From contig CAIXZH010000014.1 of NCBI GenBank assembly GCA_903923905.1, positions 27,200 to 91,199 on the forward strand: a stretch of DNA of 64,000 nucleotides, in the 5' to 3' direction. Within the stretch, counting starts at the first letter, position 1. Each line of letters begins with the position of its first letter. The stretch comes from an uncultured Bacteroidia bacterium. Lineage in GTDB: Bacteria; Bacteroidota; Bacteroidia; Bacteroidales; Prolixibacteraceae. The notes under the pieces were generated by a model. It saw only the letters and a program-made list of their open reading frames with translations, was not told where the DNA came from and did no database searches. The translations under genes were made by a program, and so were the position numbers. This document shows positions 25,136 to 33,370 of this stretch, in pieces.

Positions 25136-25455
25136 TGGGGACGCTTACAACCTTCGGCGAAGTGGTAATGGGTGTTGTTATCTCAGCAGTTCTGGCGGGG
25201 ATAGGGACCATTGGATGGTCGCAATTTCATACGAACCGAAATTTTAATTCCTTTATTCTTAATCTGGATAAGCGACTTGATGTATTCATCACACTTGTTA
25301 ATGAGCGGGACAAAAATCAACAGGTTCTTTGTGATATTCATCAGGATGAGACATGCGAATTAAAAAAAACTGTAAACGTTGCGATCTCAAAATTAAATGT
25401 GAAAATCGATTACAATCAAAGGGAGATACAAATTTTGAAAACTAAAGTGAAATGA
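25135..25455 (+). CDS. Single-span membrane protein of lysis block
   Basis: A 106-aa protein with one N-terminal transmembrane segment (VVMGVVISAVLAGIGTIGW, about residues 10-28) and a helical C-terminus (KLNVKIDYNQREIQILKTKVK). It overlaps the endolysin start by four bases (ATGA). It could be a holin partner or spanin-like. Function not proven. Confidence 0.5.
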   Translation: MGTLTTFGEVVMGVVISAVLAGIGTIGWSQFHTNRNFNSFILNLDKRLDVFITLVNERDKNQQVLCDIHQDETCELKKTVNVAISKLNVKIDYNQREIQILKTKVK

Positions 25456-25967
25456 TAACTAAAGAACTAATCCTGGGTATTATGCCCAATGCTCGAAATG
25501 TGGATATTTTATTGCCATTTATCCTCACCGGGTGTGATCGGTTTGAAATCAATACCTCAAAACGGGAAAACTGTTTTCTGGCACAGGTTGCGCTGGAAAG
25601 TGGTGAATTTCGTTATCTGAAAGAACTCGCTTCAGGCGAAGAGTATGAGGGCAGGCTTGATCTTGGTAATATCGAAGCCGGTGACGGTGTAAAATTCAAG
25701 GGACGCGGGTTGATCCAGCTGACCGGTCGTGCCAATTATGCCAAGATATCCGCTGATTTGGAGGTTGACTTTATCGATAATCCGGCCTTACTGGAAACGC
25801 CGGAATATGCCTCAATCAGCGCATGCTGGTTCTGGAATTCGCATAAGCTTAATGACCTTGCTGATCAGGATTTGTTTATCGCCATCACCAGGAGAATCAA
25901 TGGAGGCACAAATGGGCTCGTTCAGCGTCAGGCTTATTGGGCAAAGGCAAAACTTTTAAATCCTTAA
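25452..25967 (+). CDS. GH19-type endolysin
   Basis: A 171-aa lysozyme/chitinase-like enzyme that cuts peptidoglycan. E49 in VALESGEF and E63/E64 in SGEEYEGR fit the catalytic positions of family 19 glycosidases. GRGLIQLTGRANYAKIS and the C-terminal RINGGTNGLVQRQAYW are standard motifs. There is no signal peptide, so a holin is needed; the two membrane genes upstream supply candidates. Confidence 0.85.
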   Translation: MITKELILGIMPNARNVDILLPFILTGCDRFEINTSKRENCFLAQVALESGEFRYLKELASGEEYEGRLDLGNIEAGDGVKFKGRGLIQLTGRANYAKISADLEVDFIDNPALLETPEYASISACWFWNSHKLNDLADQDLFIAITRRINGGTNGLVQRQAYWAKAKLLNP

Positions 25968-25989
25968 TAATCACTTAAAAATAAAAATC

Positions 25990-26478
25990 ATGACAATTTT
26001 AGGAAAATTCTTTCATTGGGCAGCAGGAACTCCTGCTTGGATCACCAAGGTGCTTACATCTGCGGATGCTGAAGCGCAAGTGCTTATTCCGATTGCCATT
26101 AATTTGGTAAATGGCCTCAAGAAGGTTATGGACGAACCAGCCACAGATATGGTTATTGCCATCGTGGAGGCAGGTCTGAATAATTCGGCAGATACCGTTT
26201 TAATCAATAAGGCTAAGGCGGCCCTCGATACCTGGCTGCCAATTATCCTGCTCAAGCTTCAGAAAGCAGAAGATATTACCAAGATCACTAATCTTCAGGA
26301 TCAACTGGTGGCAGCGTTGAACGAACTGAAATTCAGTTCTGATACTGCAAAAAACATGTTCTGGAATGATTTTGCCGGGGTTTTGCTTTCGGCACTAACA
26401 ACCGGGACGGTAACCGTCGAAGCCGGGAAGGTCCTTATTGAGACTTATTATCAAACCTATATTAAAAAAACAGCCTAA
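25990..26478 (+). CDS. Hypothetical phage protein, 162 aa, lysis block
   Basis: A helical protein with alternating hydrophobic segments (VLIPIAINLVNGLKKVM, MVIAIVEAGLNNS, WLPIILLKLQ), none long enough for a sure membrane span. It follows the endolysin and overlaps the spanin-like gene by one base. No family recognised. Confidence 0.5.
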   Translation: MTILGKFFHWAAGTPAWITKVLTSADAEAQVLIPIAINLVNGLKKVMDEPATDMVIAIVEAGLNNSADTVLINKAKAALDTWLPIILLKLQKAEDITKITNLQDQLVAALNELKFSSDTAKNMFWNDFAGVLLSALTTGTVTVEAGKVLIETYYQTYIKKTA

Positions 26479-27080
26479 TGAAACTATCGGGATTTTTAGG
26501 AATTATTTTGCTGATCAGTGCCATTGCTCACGGATTGTCGGTCCGGGAGATCAAAAATCTTTATGACGCTAATGTGGTTCTGACCAGCCAAAATGAAAAG
26601 TTAGAGGCCGACACGAAGACTCTGGCGACCGTTAATTCGGCTACAATCACCGAGACCAGGGCAACCTATAGGGCACAGAATTCAGCACTCAAGTTAAAGC
26701 TTGACAGCCTTGAAATGGTGAATGAAATCAAGCCTGACGAGGTTGTACAGGCAACTGTTGTTGAAACATCGTTTGCCGATTCAACCGCTGTTCAGGCGGA
26801 TGTGGGTAAACCCGAAGTGCCGGCAGAACCGGGAGAGGTGTTAAAACTTCCTGTTTCATTTAATTCGGAATGCTGGAGTATGAAGGGGGTTATACAAACT
26901 ACCGATCCGGTTGCACAATTGCTAATCACTGATCGGAAAGCCAATAATTCAGTGCAACTTCTGGTTTTAAAGCCTAAAAAGTTCCTGGGCTTTTTATGGA
27001 GGACCAAGCAAGAGCAGTTTAAGATCTTCAGCGATTGCGGGGAAGCGACTATTTCGGGAGTAAATTTTATTGATCAATAA
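26478..27080 (+). CDS. Spanin-like protein with N-terminal anchor
   Basis: A 200-aa protein with an N-terminal hydrophobic segment (FLGIILLISAIAHG) followed by a coiled-coil (REIKNLYDANVVLTSQNEKLEADTK, RAQNSALKLKLDSLEM) and a beta-rich C-terminal domain with WRTKQEQFKIFSDCGEATISGVNF. The layout suits an inner-membrane spanin linking both membranes, as in other Bacteroidota phages. The assignment rests on layout and context. Confidence 0.5.
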   Translation: MKLSGFLGIILLISAIAHGLSVREIKNLYDANVVLTSQNEKLEADTKTLATVNSATITETRATYRAQNSALKLKLDSLEMVNEIKPDEVVQATVVETSFADSTAVQADVGKPEVPAEPGEVLKLPVSFNSECWSMKGVIQTTDPVAQLLITDRKANNSVQLLVLKPKKFLGFLWRTKQEQFKIFSDCGEATISGVNFIDQ

Positions 27081-27090
27081 ATCAACTAAG

Positions 27091-27420
27091 ATGCAAAATC
27101 ACGATCTGGTACCGGTAAAGCAGGGGACAACTTACCTTGGGGCAAACATAACTCTTCCGACCGGGGATGCCTATTTATTGCATGGGGCGCTGATAGAGAT
27201 GAAAGTAAGGTTACAGCCCAACGCGACGGTAAAACTATATTTGTCGAGTGTAAATGAAGGACTACAAATTACCGGGGATTATACTTTTTGCATACCGGCC
27301 CAGGTTATTGAAATACCTTCCAACACCTATCAGTATGATATTAAAATTACCTTTTTAGATGGCAGGAAGAGTATTTATCTTGGCGGATCGTGGACGATTT
27401 TAAGCGTAATAACGGATTAA
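27091..27420 (+). CDS. Hypothetical phage protein upstream of second fibre cassette
   Basis: From the ATG at 27091 the product has 109 aa and is beta-rich (GTTYLGANITLPTGDAYLLHGALIEMKVRLQPNATVKLYL; DGRKSIYLGGSWTIL). It looks like a small beta-sandwich structural protein. The next gene starts two bases later, so it likely belongs to the fibre cassette. Confidence 0.55.
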   Translation: MQNHDLVPVKQGTTYLGANITLPTGDAYLLHGALIEMKVRLQPNATVKLYLSSVNEGLQITGDYTFCIPAQVIEIPSNTYQYDIKITFLDGRKSIYLGGSWTILSVITD

Positions 27421-27422
27421 TC

Positions 27423-27830
27423 ATGGATGAAATCAACATTACTACTTCAGAAAGCGTTGAGAATATCACGGTAGAAGTTGAAGAGGTTGCCGGACCAAGG
27501 GGGATATCAGTGTCCAATTTGTCTGCCAATAATTTAGGACATTTGATAATTACTTTATCGAATGGCGATATCATTGACGGCGGACTGCTTCCAACGCTGC
27601 CAAAGCTTTCAGTCCCCTTTGCGGCCACAAAAAGCATAACCATTCATTATGCGCGTGATTACGCGGCGACTTATGGGCAATATCCAGACGTGAAAATCTA
27701 TCAAACTGACTCAAATGGAAATGTCCATCGTTTACCTGATGAACCTGTTTTTTATATTTTGAGTGGGGTTATTTCAAAGATCGTTTATAATTTATCATTG
27801 CCTTATACCGGCTATATTGTTCTGTCATGA
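27423..27830 (+). CDS. Fibre adaptor, paralogue of the tail tip C-terminal domain
   Basis: A 135-aa protein. Its C-terminal half (AATYGQYPDVKIYQTDSNGN...GVISKIVYNLSLPYTGYIVLS) matches the end of the 19853-22048 product (GQYP, T-DS-GN, I-IVY-L--P-TG-I-LS). It overlaps the following fibre gene by ATGA, exactly as the other copy does. Its N-terminal half (ITTSESVENITVEVEEVAGP) differs, so only the adaptor part is shared. Probably links the second fibre to the virion. Confidence 0.65.
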   Translation: MDEINITTSESVENITVEVEEVAGPRGISVSNLSANNLGHLIITLSNGDIIDGGLLPTLPKLSVPFAATKSITIHYARDYAATYGQYPDVKIYQTDSNGNVHRLPDEPVFYILSGVISKIVYNLSLPYTGYIVLS

Positions 27831-30064
27831 GAAAAATACTACTATTTATATTATTGTTTTGCTCGTTGTGTTCGCCTGGACAAAACCCGGCAAGTTTACA
27901 CTTGGTTTATAGTCCATCTTTTTATCGGGACCCGGCAACATCTTATCTTTGGATATACCAGGATACGACTTATCAATGGAGCATGCTTGCAACCAAAGTG
28001 AACATTGATAGCCTGGGGGCAATAAGGGAACCATCAATTGCGGGGGGTTTAAGTACCCAATATTGGGATGGTACAAAAACGTGGCATTTATTCCCGACTT
28101 CATTACCTGCCAGTGATGTTTATTCCTGGGCAAAGGTAAGTGTAAAACCAACCTATGTTTGGTCGGAAATCGGAAGTAAACCAACCAATTTAAGTTCGTT
28201 TACGAATGATCTTGGTAATTATGGTGGCTGGGCAACAATCAATTCGCCAACATTTACCGGTACGGTCAGTGGAATTAGCCCCACAATGGTTGGTTTGGAA
28301 AATGTCACTAATAATGCGCAATGGTATTCCGGGAATCATCCAACCACGCTTAGTGGATATGGCATTACCGATACTCCGTGGACTAGTATGGGATATCTAA
28401 CAGGTATAACAGGAATGCAAGTGACGGGAGCATTGGGCTTTACTCCTTATAATGCGACGAATCCAAATGGTTATATAAGTTCAATAACTTCTGGAAATGT
28501 AACGACTGCCTTAGGTTATACTCCCTACAACTCAACCAACCCCTCGGGCTATATATCTTCCATCTCTGGGGCATTGCTCGCATCGGGAGCGACCATGGGT
28601 GCAACGAGCCAGTCCCAGGTATTCACAAATGGAGTGACGCTTTCTAATTTAACTGCCGGATCAATACCTTTTGCCGGAACATCTGGAGTTATTAACCAGG
28701 ATAATTTTAATTTGTTTTGGGATAATACAAATAAACGGCAAGGGATAGGCACTCTTTCCCCCATTTATAAACTTGATGTTAGAGGTTTAACATTTGCTGA
28801 TGGTATAAGGTCGGCCATGGGTTTCGATATTTATCAGGTTCCCGACCCAACTGTGCCAACAGGAGTAATAAGTTCGGGAGGTTCTGTTAATACCGGAGCG
28901 CATTGGTATGGTATTACCTACACAACATCAACAGGCGAGACGCATATTGTTTATTCCGCCGCACAAATAACCACAACAAGTGGTAATAATTCAGTAACAC
29001 TCACTATTCCTGTTTCAGCTGATCCGAGAGTAACCGGCAGGAAAATTTATAGGACAAAAGCAGGCACACAAAACTATACCGAATATTTATTGGCAACAAT
29101 TGCTAATAATACTGCAACCTCCTATGTTGACATTATTGGAGATGATTCTTTGACTGGAGGGAGTGGAGTTGCGTATTTTAGAACAAACACAACATCCAAT
29201 AATATAACTATTAACGGAGTAAAATGCCTGACCCTGGATTTGCTATTTACGGGTATAGGATATAATGCAGGCGCCTCATTAACCACTGGAGGGAGAAATA
29301 CTCTTATAGGCACCAATGCAGGACTTGGCATAACAAGCTTTAGCGACAATACAACTGTAGGTTATTCTAGTGGGATTAGCATTACAGGACCTTCAAATAC
29401 CGCAATGGGTTCCTATGCATTAAACGGTTCTGCCACTAATTATAATTCATGCTTAGGTGCCTTTTCTTTATTGGCCAATACAGGCTCGTCTAACAGTTCG
29501 TTCGGATATCATTCAGGCAGTGCATCCTCTTCTGGAAATGCTAATTTGTATTTTGGATTTTATGCAGGTCACTACGAAACCGGTTCAAATAAATTAATTA
29601 TTGACGCTATTGATCGTAATAATGAGTCATTAAGCCGTAGTTCTGCTTTAATCTATGGCGTCACAAATTCAACAATAGCCAATCAGACATTAAGCCTTGG
29701 AGGTGGAGGAATTGTTTCAATTAATGGATCACTTTCTAATTTAACCATGCTTCAGCAATCTCTTTCTTATTCAAGTTCGGTTACTATTAATTATACACTA
29801 GGATCTGATGCTAATATCTCGGCATTAACGGGCAATGTTGCCCTTGTCTTTTCAAATCTCATGTCGGGTGCACGGGGGGAGGTTGAATTAATCCAGGACG
29901 GATCCGGATCAAGGCATTTAACGGGAATTTCAAGTTCAGGTTATACGGTCAAGTACAAAGGGGGTATTTCAACACTTTCAACAGCTCCGAATACAACAGA
30001 TTTAATCAAATATACCGTAAAGGGAACAGTTATTTTAATCGATTTAAATTTAAACTATCAATAA
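27827..30064 (+). CDS. Tail fibre protein 2 with signal-like N-terminus
   Basis: A 745-aa fibre starting with a signal-peptide-like segment (MRKILLFILLFCSLCSPGQ). The block SPSFYRDPATSYLWIYQDTTYQWSMLATKVNIDS matches the first fibre. It has two tandem copies of the ALGxTPYNxTNPxGYISSI motif and, near residue 470, YadA-head-like repeats (GGRNTLIGTNAG, GPSNTAMGSYAL). The C-terminal part again ends in a beta structure. The sequences of the outer parts differ strongly from fibre 1, which suggests a different receptor. Confidence 0.8.
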   Translation: MRKILLFILLFCSLCSPGQNPASLHLVYSPSFYRDPATSYLWIYQDTTYQWSMLATKVNIDSLGAIREPSIAGGLSTQYWDGTKTWHLFPTSLPASDVYSWAKVSVKPTYVWSEIGSKPTNLSSFTNDLGNYGGWATINSPTFTGTVSGISPTMVGLENVTNNAQWYSGNHPTTLSGYGITDTPWTSMGYLTGITGMQVTGALGFTPYNATNPNGYISSITSGNVTTALGYTPYNSTNPSGYISSISGALLASGATMGATSQSQVFTNGVTLSNLTAGSIPFAGTSGVINQDNFNLFWDNTNKRQGIGTLSPIYKLDVRGLTFADGIRSAMGFDIYQVPDPTVPTGVISSGGSVNTGAHWYGITYTTSTGETHIVYSAAQITTTSGNNSVTLTIPVSADPRVTGRKIYRTKAGTQNYTEYLLATIANNTATSYVDIIGDDSLTGGSGVAYFRTNTTSNNITINGVKCLTLDLLFTGIGYNAGASLTTGGRNTLIGTNAGLGITSFSDNTTVGYSSGISITGPSNTAMGSYALNGSATNYNSCLGAFSLLANTGSSNSSFGYHSGSASSSGNANLYFGFYAGHYETGSNKLIIDAIDRNNESLSRSSALIYGVTNSTIANQTLSLGGGGIVSINGSLSNLTMLQQSLSYSSSVTINYTLGSDANISALTGNVALVFSNLMSGARGEVELIQDGSGSRHLTGISSSGYTVKYKGGISTLSTAPNTTDLIKYTVKGTVILIDLNLNYQ

Positions 30065-30066
30065 TT

Positions 30067-30444
30067 ATGGCAATCCTCATTACAAATCCAGCCTGCTATC
30101 TCCGTTTATCCGCAAAAGTCAATTTTGACAACAAGTCGGTCGAAGTTGGAGTACTTCCTTTTAATTCTAAAGCAGATTATCAATCCAATAATGTCGTCCC
30201 ATATTTAGGGCAGATGTTAAAGATTAATCCGACTTATACTTATCAGTATAATGAGGAAACGCCCGACATTTTACTGTTTGCGCACCGAAAGCTAATGGAA
30301 GACCTGTCAACCGACCAGGTGCAGCCCAAGATGGTTAATACTGGAACAAATCTAATGCCTGTGATGACGCAGGACGGAACTGAAATCACCCGGCCAAAGA
30401 TTTGTGAACCATCCGCAATCAGTATTGATTTAGTTCAACCTTAG
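30067..30444 (+). CDS. Hypothetical phage protein, 125 aa
   Basis: It begins two bases after the second fibre's stop. Sequence is beta-rich at the start (YLRLSAKVNFDNKSVEVGVLPF) and then mixed (DILLFAHRKLMEDLSTDQVQPKM). No family recognised; position suggests a fibre assembly or decoration protein. Confidence 0.5.
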   Translation: MAILITNPACYLRLSAKVNFDNKSVEVGVLPFNSKADYQSNNVVPYLGQMLKINPTYTYQYNEETPDILLFAHRKLMEDLSTDQVQPKMVNTGTNLMPVMTQDGTEITRPKICEPSAISIDLVQP

Positions 30445-30453
30445 TTTTTCAAT

Positions 30454-31086
30454 ATGAAAAACTTTATTTTAATTGTTTGTATTTTAAGCTCATTAATGAG
30501 CTTTTCGCAGGAGAATGTAACAATCATTCACCAAAGTTACACAACCGCGTTCAGTCTGATAAAGCATTATCCTATTATGGTTGATTGGTGGCTTACAAAG
30601 GACCGGTTAAACTGCAATCATTTAGCACGGGTTAATTCATTTGGTCCAGATCCTCTGTTGCCCCAAGATACGAATTTGAATAAGGATTATACTGGATCGG
30701 GTTATGATAGGGGTCATATGTGCGATGATGAGGATAACCAATGCCAGGGACCAGAGATTCAAAAAGAGTGTTTTTACTTTTCAAATATGGCTCCTCAGTT
30801 CCATGCTCTCAATGCGGGATCGTGGAAAACGCTCGAGGGGAATAGCCGGAAATTAGCACTCCTAAATGATTCAATACATATCTGGGCCGGGTCAATCGGA
30901 GAGATTAAGAAGATTGGGAGGGTAAGCGTGCCTGCGCAATGTTGGAAATTGTTATATATAAAGAAAACAGGCGAATATCATGCTTATATTTTCAACAATA
31001 CAAAGGATGACTCTGGGAATGGCTCACCTGAAACAACCGTGCAATATATTGAACAATTGACAGGATTGAGTTTTAAAATGAAATAG
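30454..31086 (+). CDS. Secreted DNA/RNA non-specific endonuclease (NUC family)
   Basis: A 210-aa protein with an N-terminal signal peptide (MKNFILIVCILSSLMSFSQ). The catalytic motif is DRGHM (D85-M89, general base H88), and SNMAPQFHALNAGSWKTLE (from 110) supplies the conserved metal-binding asparagine (N120) and acidic residue. It degrades DNA and RNA without sequence preference. In the phage it is the last + strand gene before the terminator; the signal peptide places it outside the cytoplasm, perhaps to degrade extracellular DNA or competing phage DNA. Confidence 0.85.
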   Translation: MKNFILIVCILSSLMSFSQENVTIIHQSYTTAFSLIKHYPIMVDWWLTKDRLNCNHLARVNSFGPDPLLPQDTNLNKDYTGSGYDRGHMCDDEDNQCQGPEIQKECFYFSNMAPQFHALNAGSWKTLEGNSRKLALLNDSIHIWAGSIGEIKKIGRVSVPAQCWKLLYIKKTGEYHAYIFNNTKDDSGNGSPETTVQYIEQLTGLSFKMK

Positions 31087-31088
31087 AG

Positions 31089-31184
31089 ATGCAACGCAGC
31101 GCGGGAGGAGGCCGAAAAATCGAGGTAATTACGATAAACTATGAACCGCCCATAGACGAGTCAGAACTGGCACATGCAGCCTAA
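31089..31184 (+). CDS. Possible 31-aa ORF at end of late operon
   Basis: A short frame two bases after the nuclease stop, reading MQRSAGGGRKIEVITINYEPP and ending in ELAHAA. It stops just before the terminator at 31187. It could be a real small protein, but length and lack of family leave doubt. Confidence 0.3.
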   Translation: MQRSAGGGRKIEVITINYEPPIDESELAHAA

Positions 31185-31186
31185 AA

Positions 31187-31224
31187 AACAAAAAGAGCAA
31201 TCCAAACGGGTTGCTCTTTTTGTT
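31187..31224 (+). terminator. Terminator of the + strand late operon
   Basis: Stem aacaaaaagagcaatcc (31187-31203) pairs with 31208-31224 (one G-U), loop aaac, ending in a T run. It closes the late operon behind the nuclease. Confidence 0.85.
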
Positions 31225-31695
31225 AAAGTGGCCAGGGGAACGCCAATTCACCAACCTTACAGCCGATGTGGACTTTCGCCCAACCCCTGGCCGTATCGAA
31301 AAGGACACGAACCATGAGAATGGGCTGTAAGTGGTATTGGCGAATTGGCATTGCAAATGTAGATTTTTAAAGGGATTTTAAAAATGAGTATTTGTGCGTG
31401 TGTAGTTAATTATTGAACAATTCGTTTTAGATTTGTGTACAATTCGAATTCGCGATTATAAATATTAGCAGAAATGATATGATTTATTCAACTATTCCCC
31501 GGTTGAGCAGATAACTTTCCAAAATTTATCTACAGAGTAAAAATTGGTTCGATTAATATTCCATTGTTTTCAAAACCCGGGAAATCCAATGTTTGTAAAC
31601 TGGAAGAGTGGTAAGTTAAATAAGGGTTTGTCTTTCAACTTGAAGTCGATATTAATTAATCCCCGATATTCAGGATTCGTCCTGATAGGACAGAA
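31225..31695. other. Gene-free region spanning phage right end and host junction
   Basis: Besides the crossed repeats, it holds two copies of acaattcg at 31417-31424 and 31439-31446 (22 bases apart; reverse strand cgaattgtwca), possible transposase sites near the right end. A small hairpin gtcct-gat-aggac lies near 31679-31691. The exact phage-host junction and target duplication cannot be seen without the left end. Confidence 0.5.
31228..31350. ncRNA. Crossed inverted repeats, candidate pseudoknotted RNA
   Basis: ggccagggg (31230-31238) pairs with cccctggcc (31284-31292). Inside it, gccaattc (31242-31249), acca (31250-31253) and cttacagcc (31256-31264) pair with gaattggc (31342-31349), tggt (31332-31335) and ggctgtaag (31323-31331). 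The two helices cross, so a single RNA would form an H-type pseudoknot. No gene fits here. It is a candidate only: the strand, promoter and function are unknown, and DNA-level protein sites are possible. Confidence 0.4.
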
Positions 31696-33234
31696 TTAGA
31701 ACCCGTAAACCTCTTTATTCTCACGAATTCTTTTTTTAAAAAATTGGTTTAAAAGTGGTTTTGGATGGTTGCACAGATAGACTTTTAAACCATTTTCACG
31801 AAAATAGATATCCTTTATTTCCCCAATTTCAATGTAATTATTGAAAAGTTCGGGAATATCCCCTAAATGGCCATCAGTTACAATGTAGTTGGTGGCGCTT
31901 AATGAATCCGGAGCCCAAAAAATGTAACTGTCATTTATCGAAGTAGCGTGAGGAAGATTGTATTTTTTCCCGTAAAAATCAATTGCGCCAGCCTGACCAT
32001 AATTATTTGCATAAATGATGCAGTCCTTTTTTTGATTCATGTCTAGTTTGTTGTAGGCGACTGAAACTATTCCTGCCAGTTCCTTCCACCCTGACATATC
32101 CATATAATCCTGAGGTATTGGAAAATAGTTGTTATTTTCACCGCGCATTGGCGCTGTTGTAACGTACTTTGAAAAAATAGCGCAATATTTCCCCAATTGT
32201 TCTTTCGGCAATACCTGCAAACCTAAAGGGAGATTAATCATACCGGTAAGAAGAGAAAATCCCACAATCAGGTAATTCACAATTCTTAGATTCCCAATTA
32301 AATACTTTTCAACGAAGAATCCTCCAAAAGCAAACATTATAGCATAAACACCGAGGGTATAATACGACTTTCCATTTGTCACCAGAAACAAAAATACAAC
32401 GATCAATAATATATATCCAAACAGACGATATTTCTTTTCCGATTTATAAAAAAGAACCATTATCAATCCGGGAACCCAGATTAAAATTGCTGTAAAATTC
32501 ATCAACAGCTGGTCAACCAGAAAGGCTGTCTTTGAAACATAAACCAACTGGGTGCGATATAATTCATGCAAGTGGGTGATTACCGGGAAATTGTGATTTA
32601 TTTGCCAGATTACATTGGGAGAAACAATCAGCAAACTAATCAGAGCGGCATAAAGAACGTATTTCGAAAATATTAATTTTCTGTGTTCACTGATTAATAA
32701 GGCAATAGTTGTGGAAAAACCTAAAATCAGAATAGAATATTTGTTTAGAAAACCAATGCCCAAAATTATTCCAATCCAAATCCAGTATTTTGGATTTTGT
32801 CGGTTAATTAGTTTTAAAACAAAGAATAAGAAGAGAAACCAGAAAAAAAGTTCGAAAATTACAGGCATAAAAAGAGAACAGGTGCGAAGCATTGCTGTTG
32901 AGATCATAAAGGCAAAGCAACCTGTAAATACACCAAGACCTTTACCACCAATTTCTTTAATGAACAGGGCAATCAATACCAGAATGGAAGCACCAAATAG
33001 GGCAGGAAATAATTTGACGCAAAATTCCTGATAGCCAAAAATATTCTTTACAATAAATGCCAGAAAAGAGATAAAGGGCGGTGTAGATGCAAATCCCCAG
33101 GATAAGTGGTTTCCCATTTCAAAATACAACATTTCATCCCGGTGCAATTCGTAATTGGTACTTGTTAGAAAGTGAATTGCAAGGTTGACCAAAACTAAGC
33201 CAAATGTCAAAATCCAGAATGATTTCCTATCCAT
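31696..33234 (-). CDS. Membrane glycosyltransferase, GT39/GT83 (PMT/ArnT-like)
   Basis: A 512-aa protein with many hydrophobic segments. The N-terminal loop after the first span reads HRDEMLYFEMGNHLSWG, with the acidic pair typical of dolichyl- or undecaprenyl-phosphate-sugar transferases. The C-terminal part is a soluble domain (YAIFSKYVTTAPMRGENN onward). It transfers a sugar from a lipid carrier to a lipid or protein in the periplasm. ATG 33234 was chosen over an upstream start at 33267. It is 137 bases downstream of nuoN on the same strand and may be separately expressed. Confidence 0.75.
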   Translation of the reverse strand: MDRKSFWILTFGLVLVNLAIHFLTSTNYELHRDEMLYFEMGNHLSWGFASTPPFISFLAFIVKNIFGYQEFCVKLFPALFGASILVLIALFIKEIGGKGLGVFTGCFAFMISTAMLRTCSLFMPVIFELFFWFLFLFFVLKLINRQNPKYWIWIGIILGIGFLNKYSILILGFSTTIALLISEHRKLIFSKYVLYAALISLLIVSPNVIWQINHNFPVITHLHELYRTQLVYVSKTAFLVDQLLMNFTAILIWVPGLIMVLFYKSEKKYRLFGYILLIVVFLFLVTNGKSYYTLGVYAIMFAFGGFFVEKYLIGNLRIVNYLIVGFSLLTGMINLPLGLQVLPKEQLGKYCAIFSKYVTTAPMRGENNNYFPIPQDYMDMSGWKELAGIVSVAYNKLDMNQKKDCIIYANNYGQAGAIDFYGKKYNLPHATSINDSYIFWAPDSLSATNYIVTDGHLGDIPELFNNYIEIGEIKDIYFRENGLKVYLCNHPKPLLNQFFKKRIRENKEVYGF

Positions 33235-33370
33235 TTTATGCCTAATGATTTTTATTTCTATCAACAAACAACCCTGTCATCTATCTGCTACGAGGCAATA
33301 TGATTGATATTTAGAACTAAAAGATAAATTTATCCCGGATCAGTTCCGAAATGGATATCCCAGCGAGCGG

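Larger units (their letters stand above)
1..31450. mobile_element. Mu-like transposable prophage, left end outside window
   Basis: The region carries a DDE transposase, a MuB-like ATPase, GemA-like and DUF3164 proteins, terminase, a DUF935-type portal, a gpF-like domain, a DUF1320 protein and a gpG-like protein, which together define a Mu-type transposable phage. A tail tube, frameshifted chaperones and a tape measure indicate a long non-contractile tail; no sheath or contractile baseplate genes were seen. The transposase is cut by the window start, so the left end and any repressor are not visible. The right boundary is an estimate: the last phage-like gene ends at 31086, the terminator at 31224, and candidate end repeats lie at 31417-31450. 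The host glycosyltransferase begins on the other side. Confidence 0.9.

Noticed and set aside
27070..27090. Upstream start for the 27091-27420 gene
   Set aside because: It would overlap the spanin-like gene; the ATG at 27091 fits spacing better.
22045..30064. Diversity-generating retroelement acting on the fibres
   Set aside because: No reverse transcriptase gene and no template/variable repeat pair were seen in the window.
31228..31350. HDV-like self-cleaving ribozyme
   Set aside because: The crossed topology fits loosely, but the 9-bp P1, long P2 and absence of a clear catalytic-cytosine junction or P4 stem give too little support.
31129..31356. 70-75 aa ORF on the - strand over the late terminator
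   Set aside because: It covers the terminator and crossed repeats and shows no protein-like pattern; the repeats explain the open frame better.
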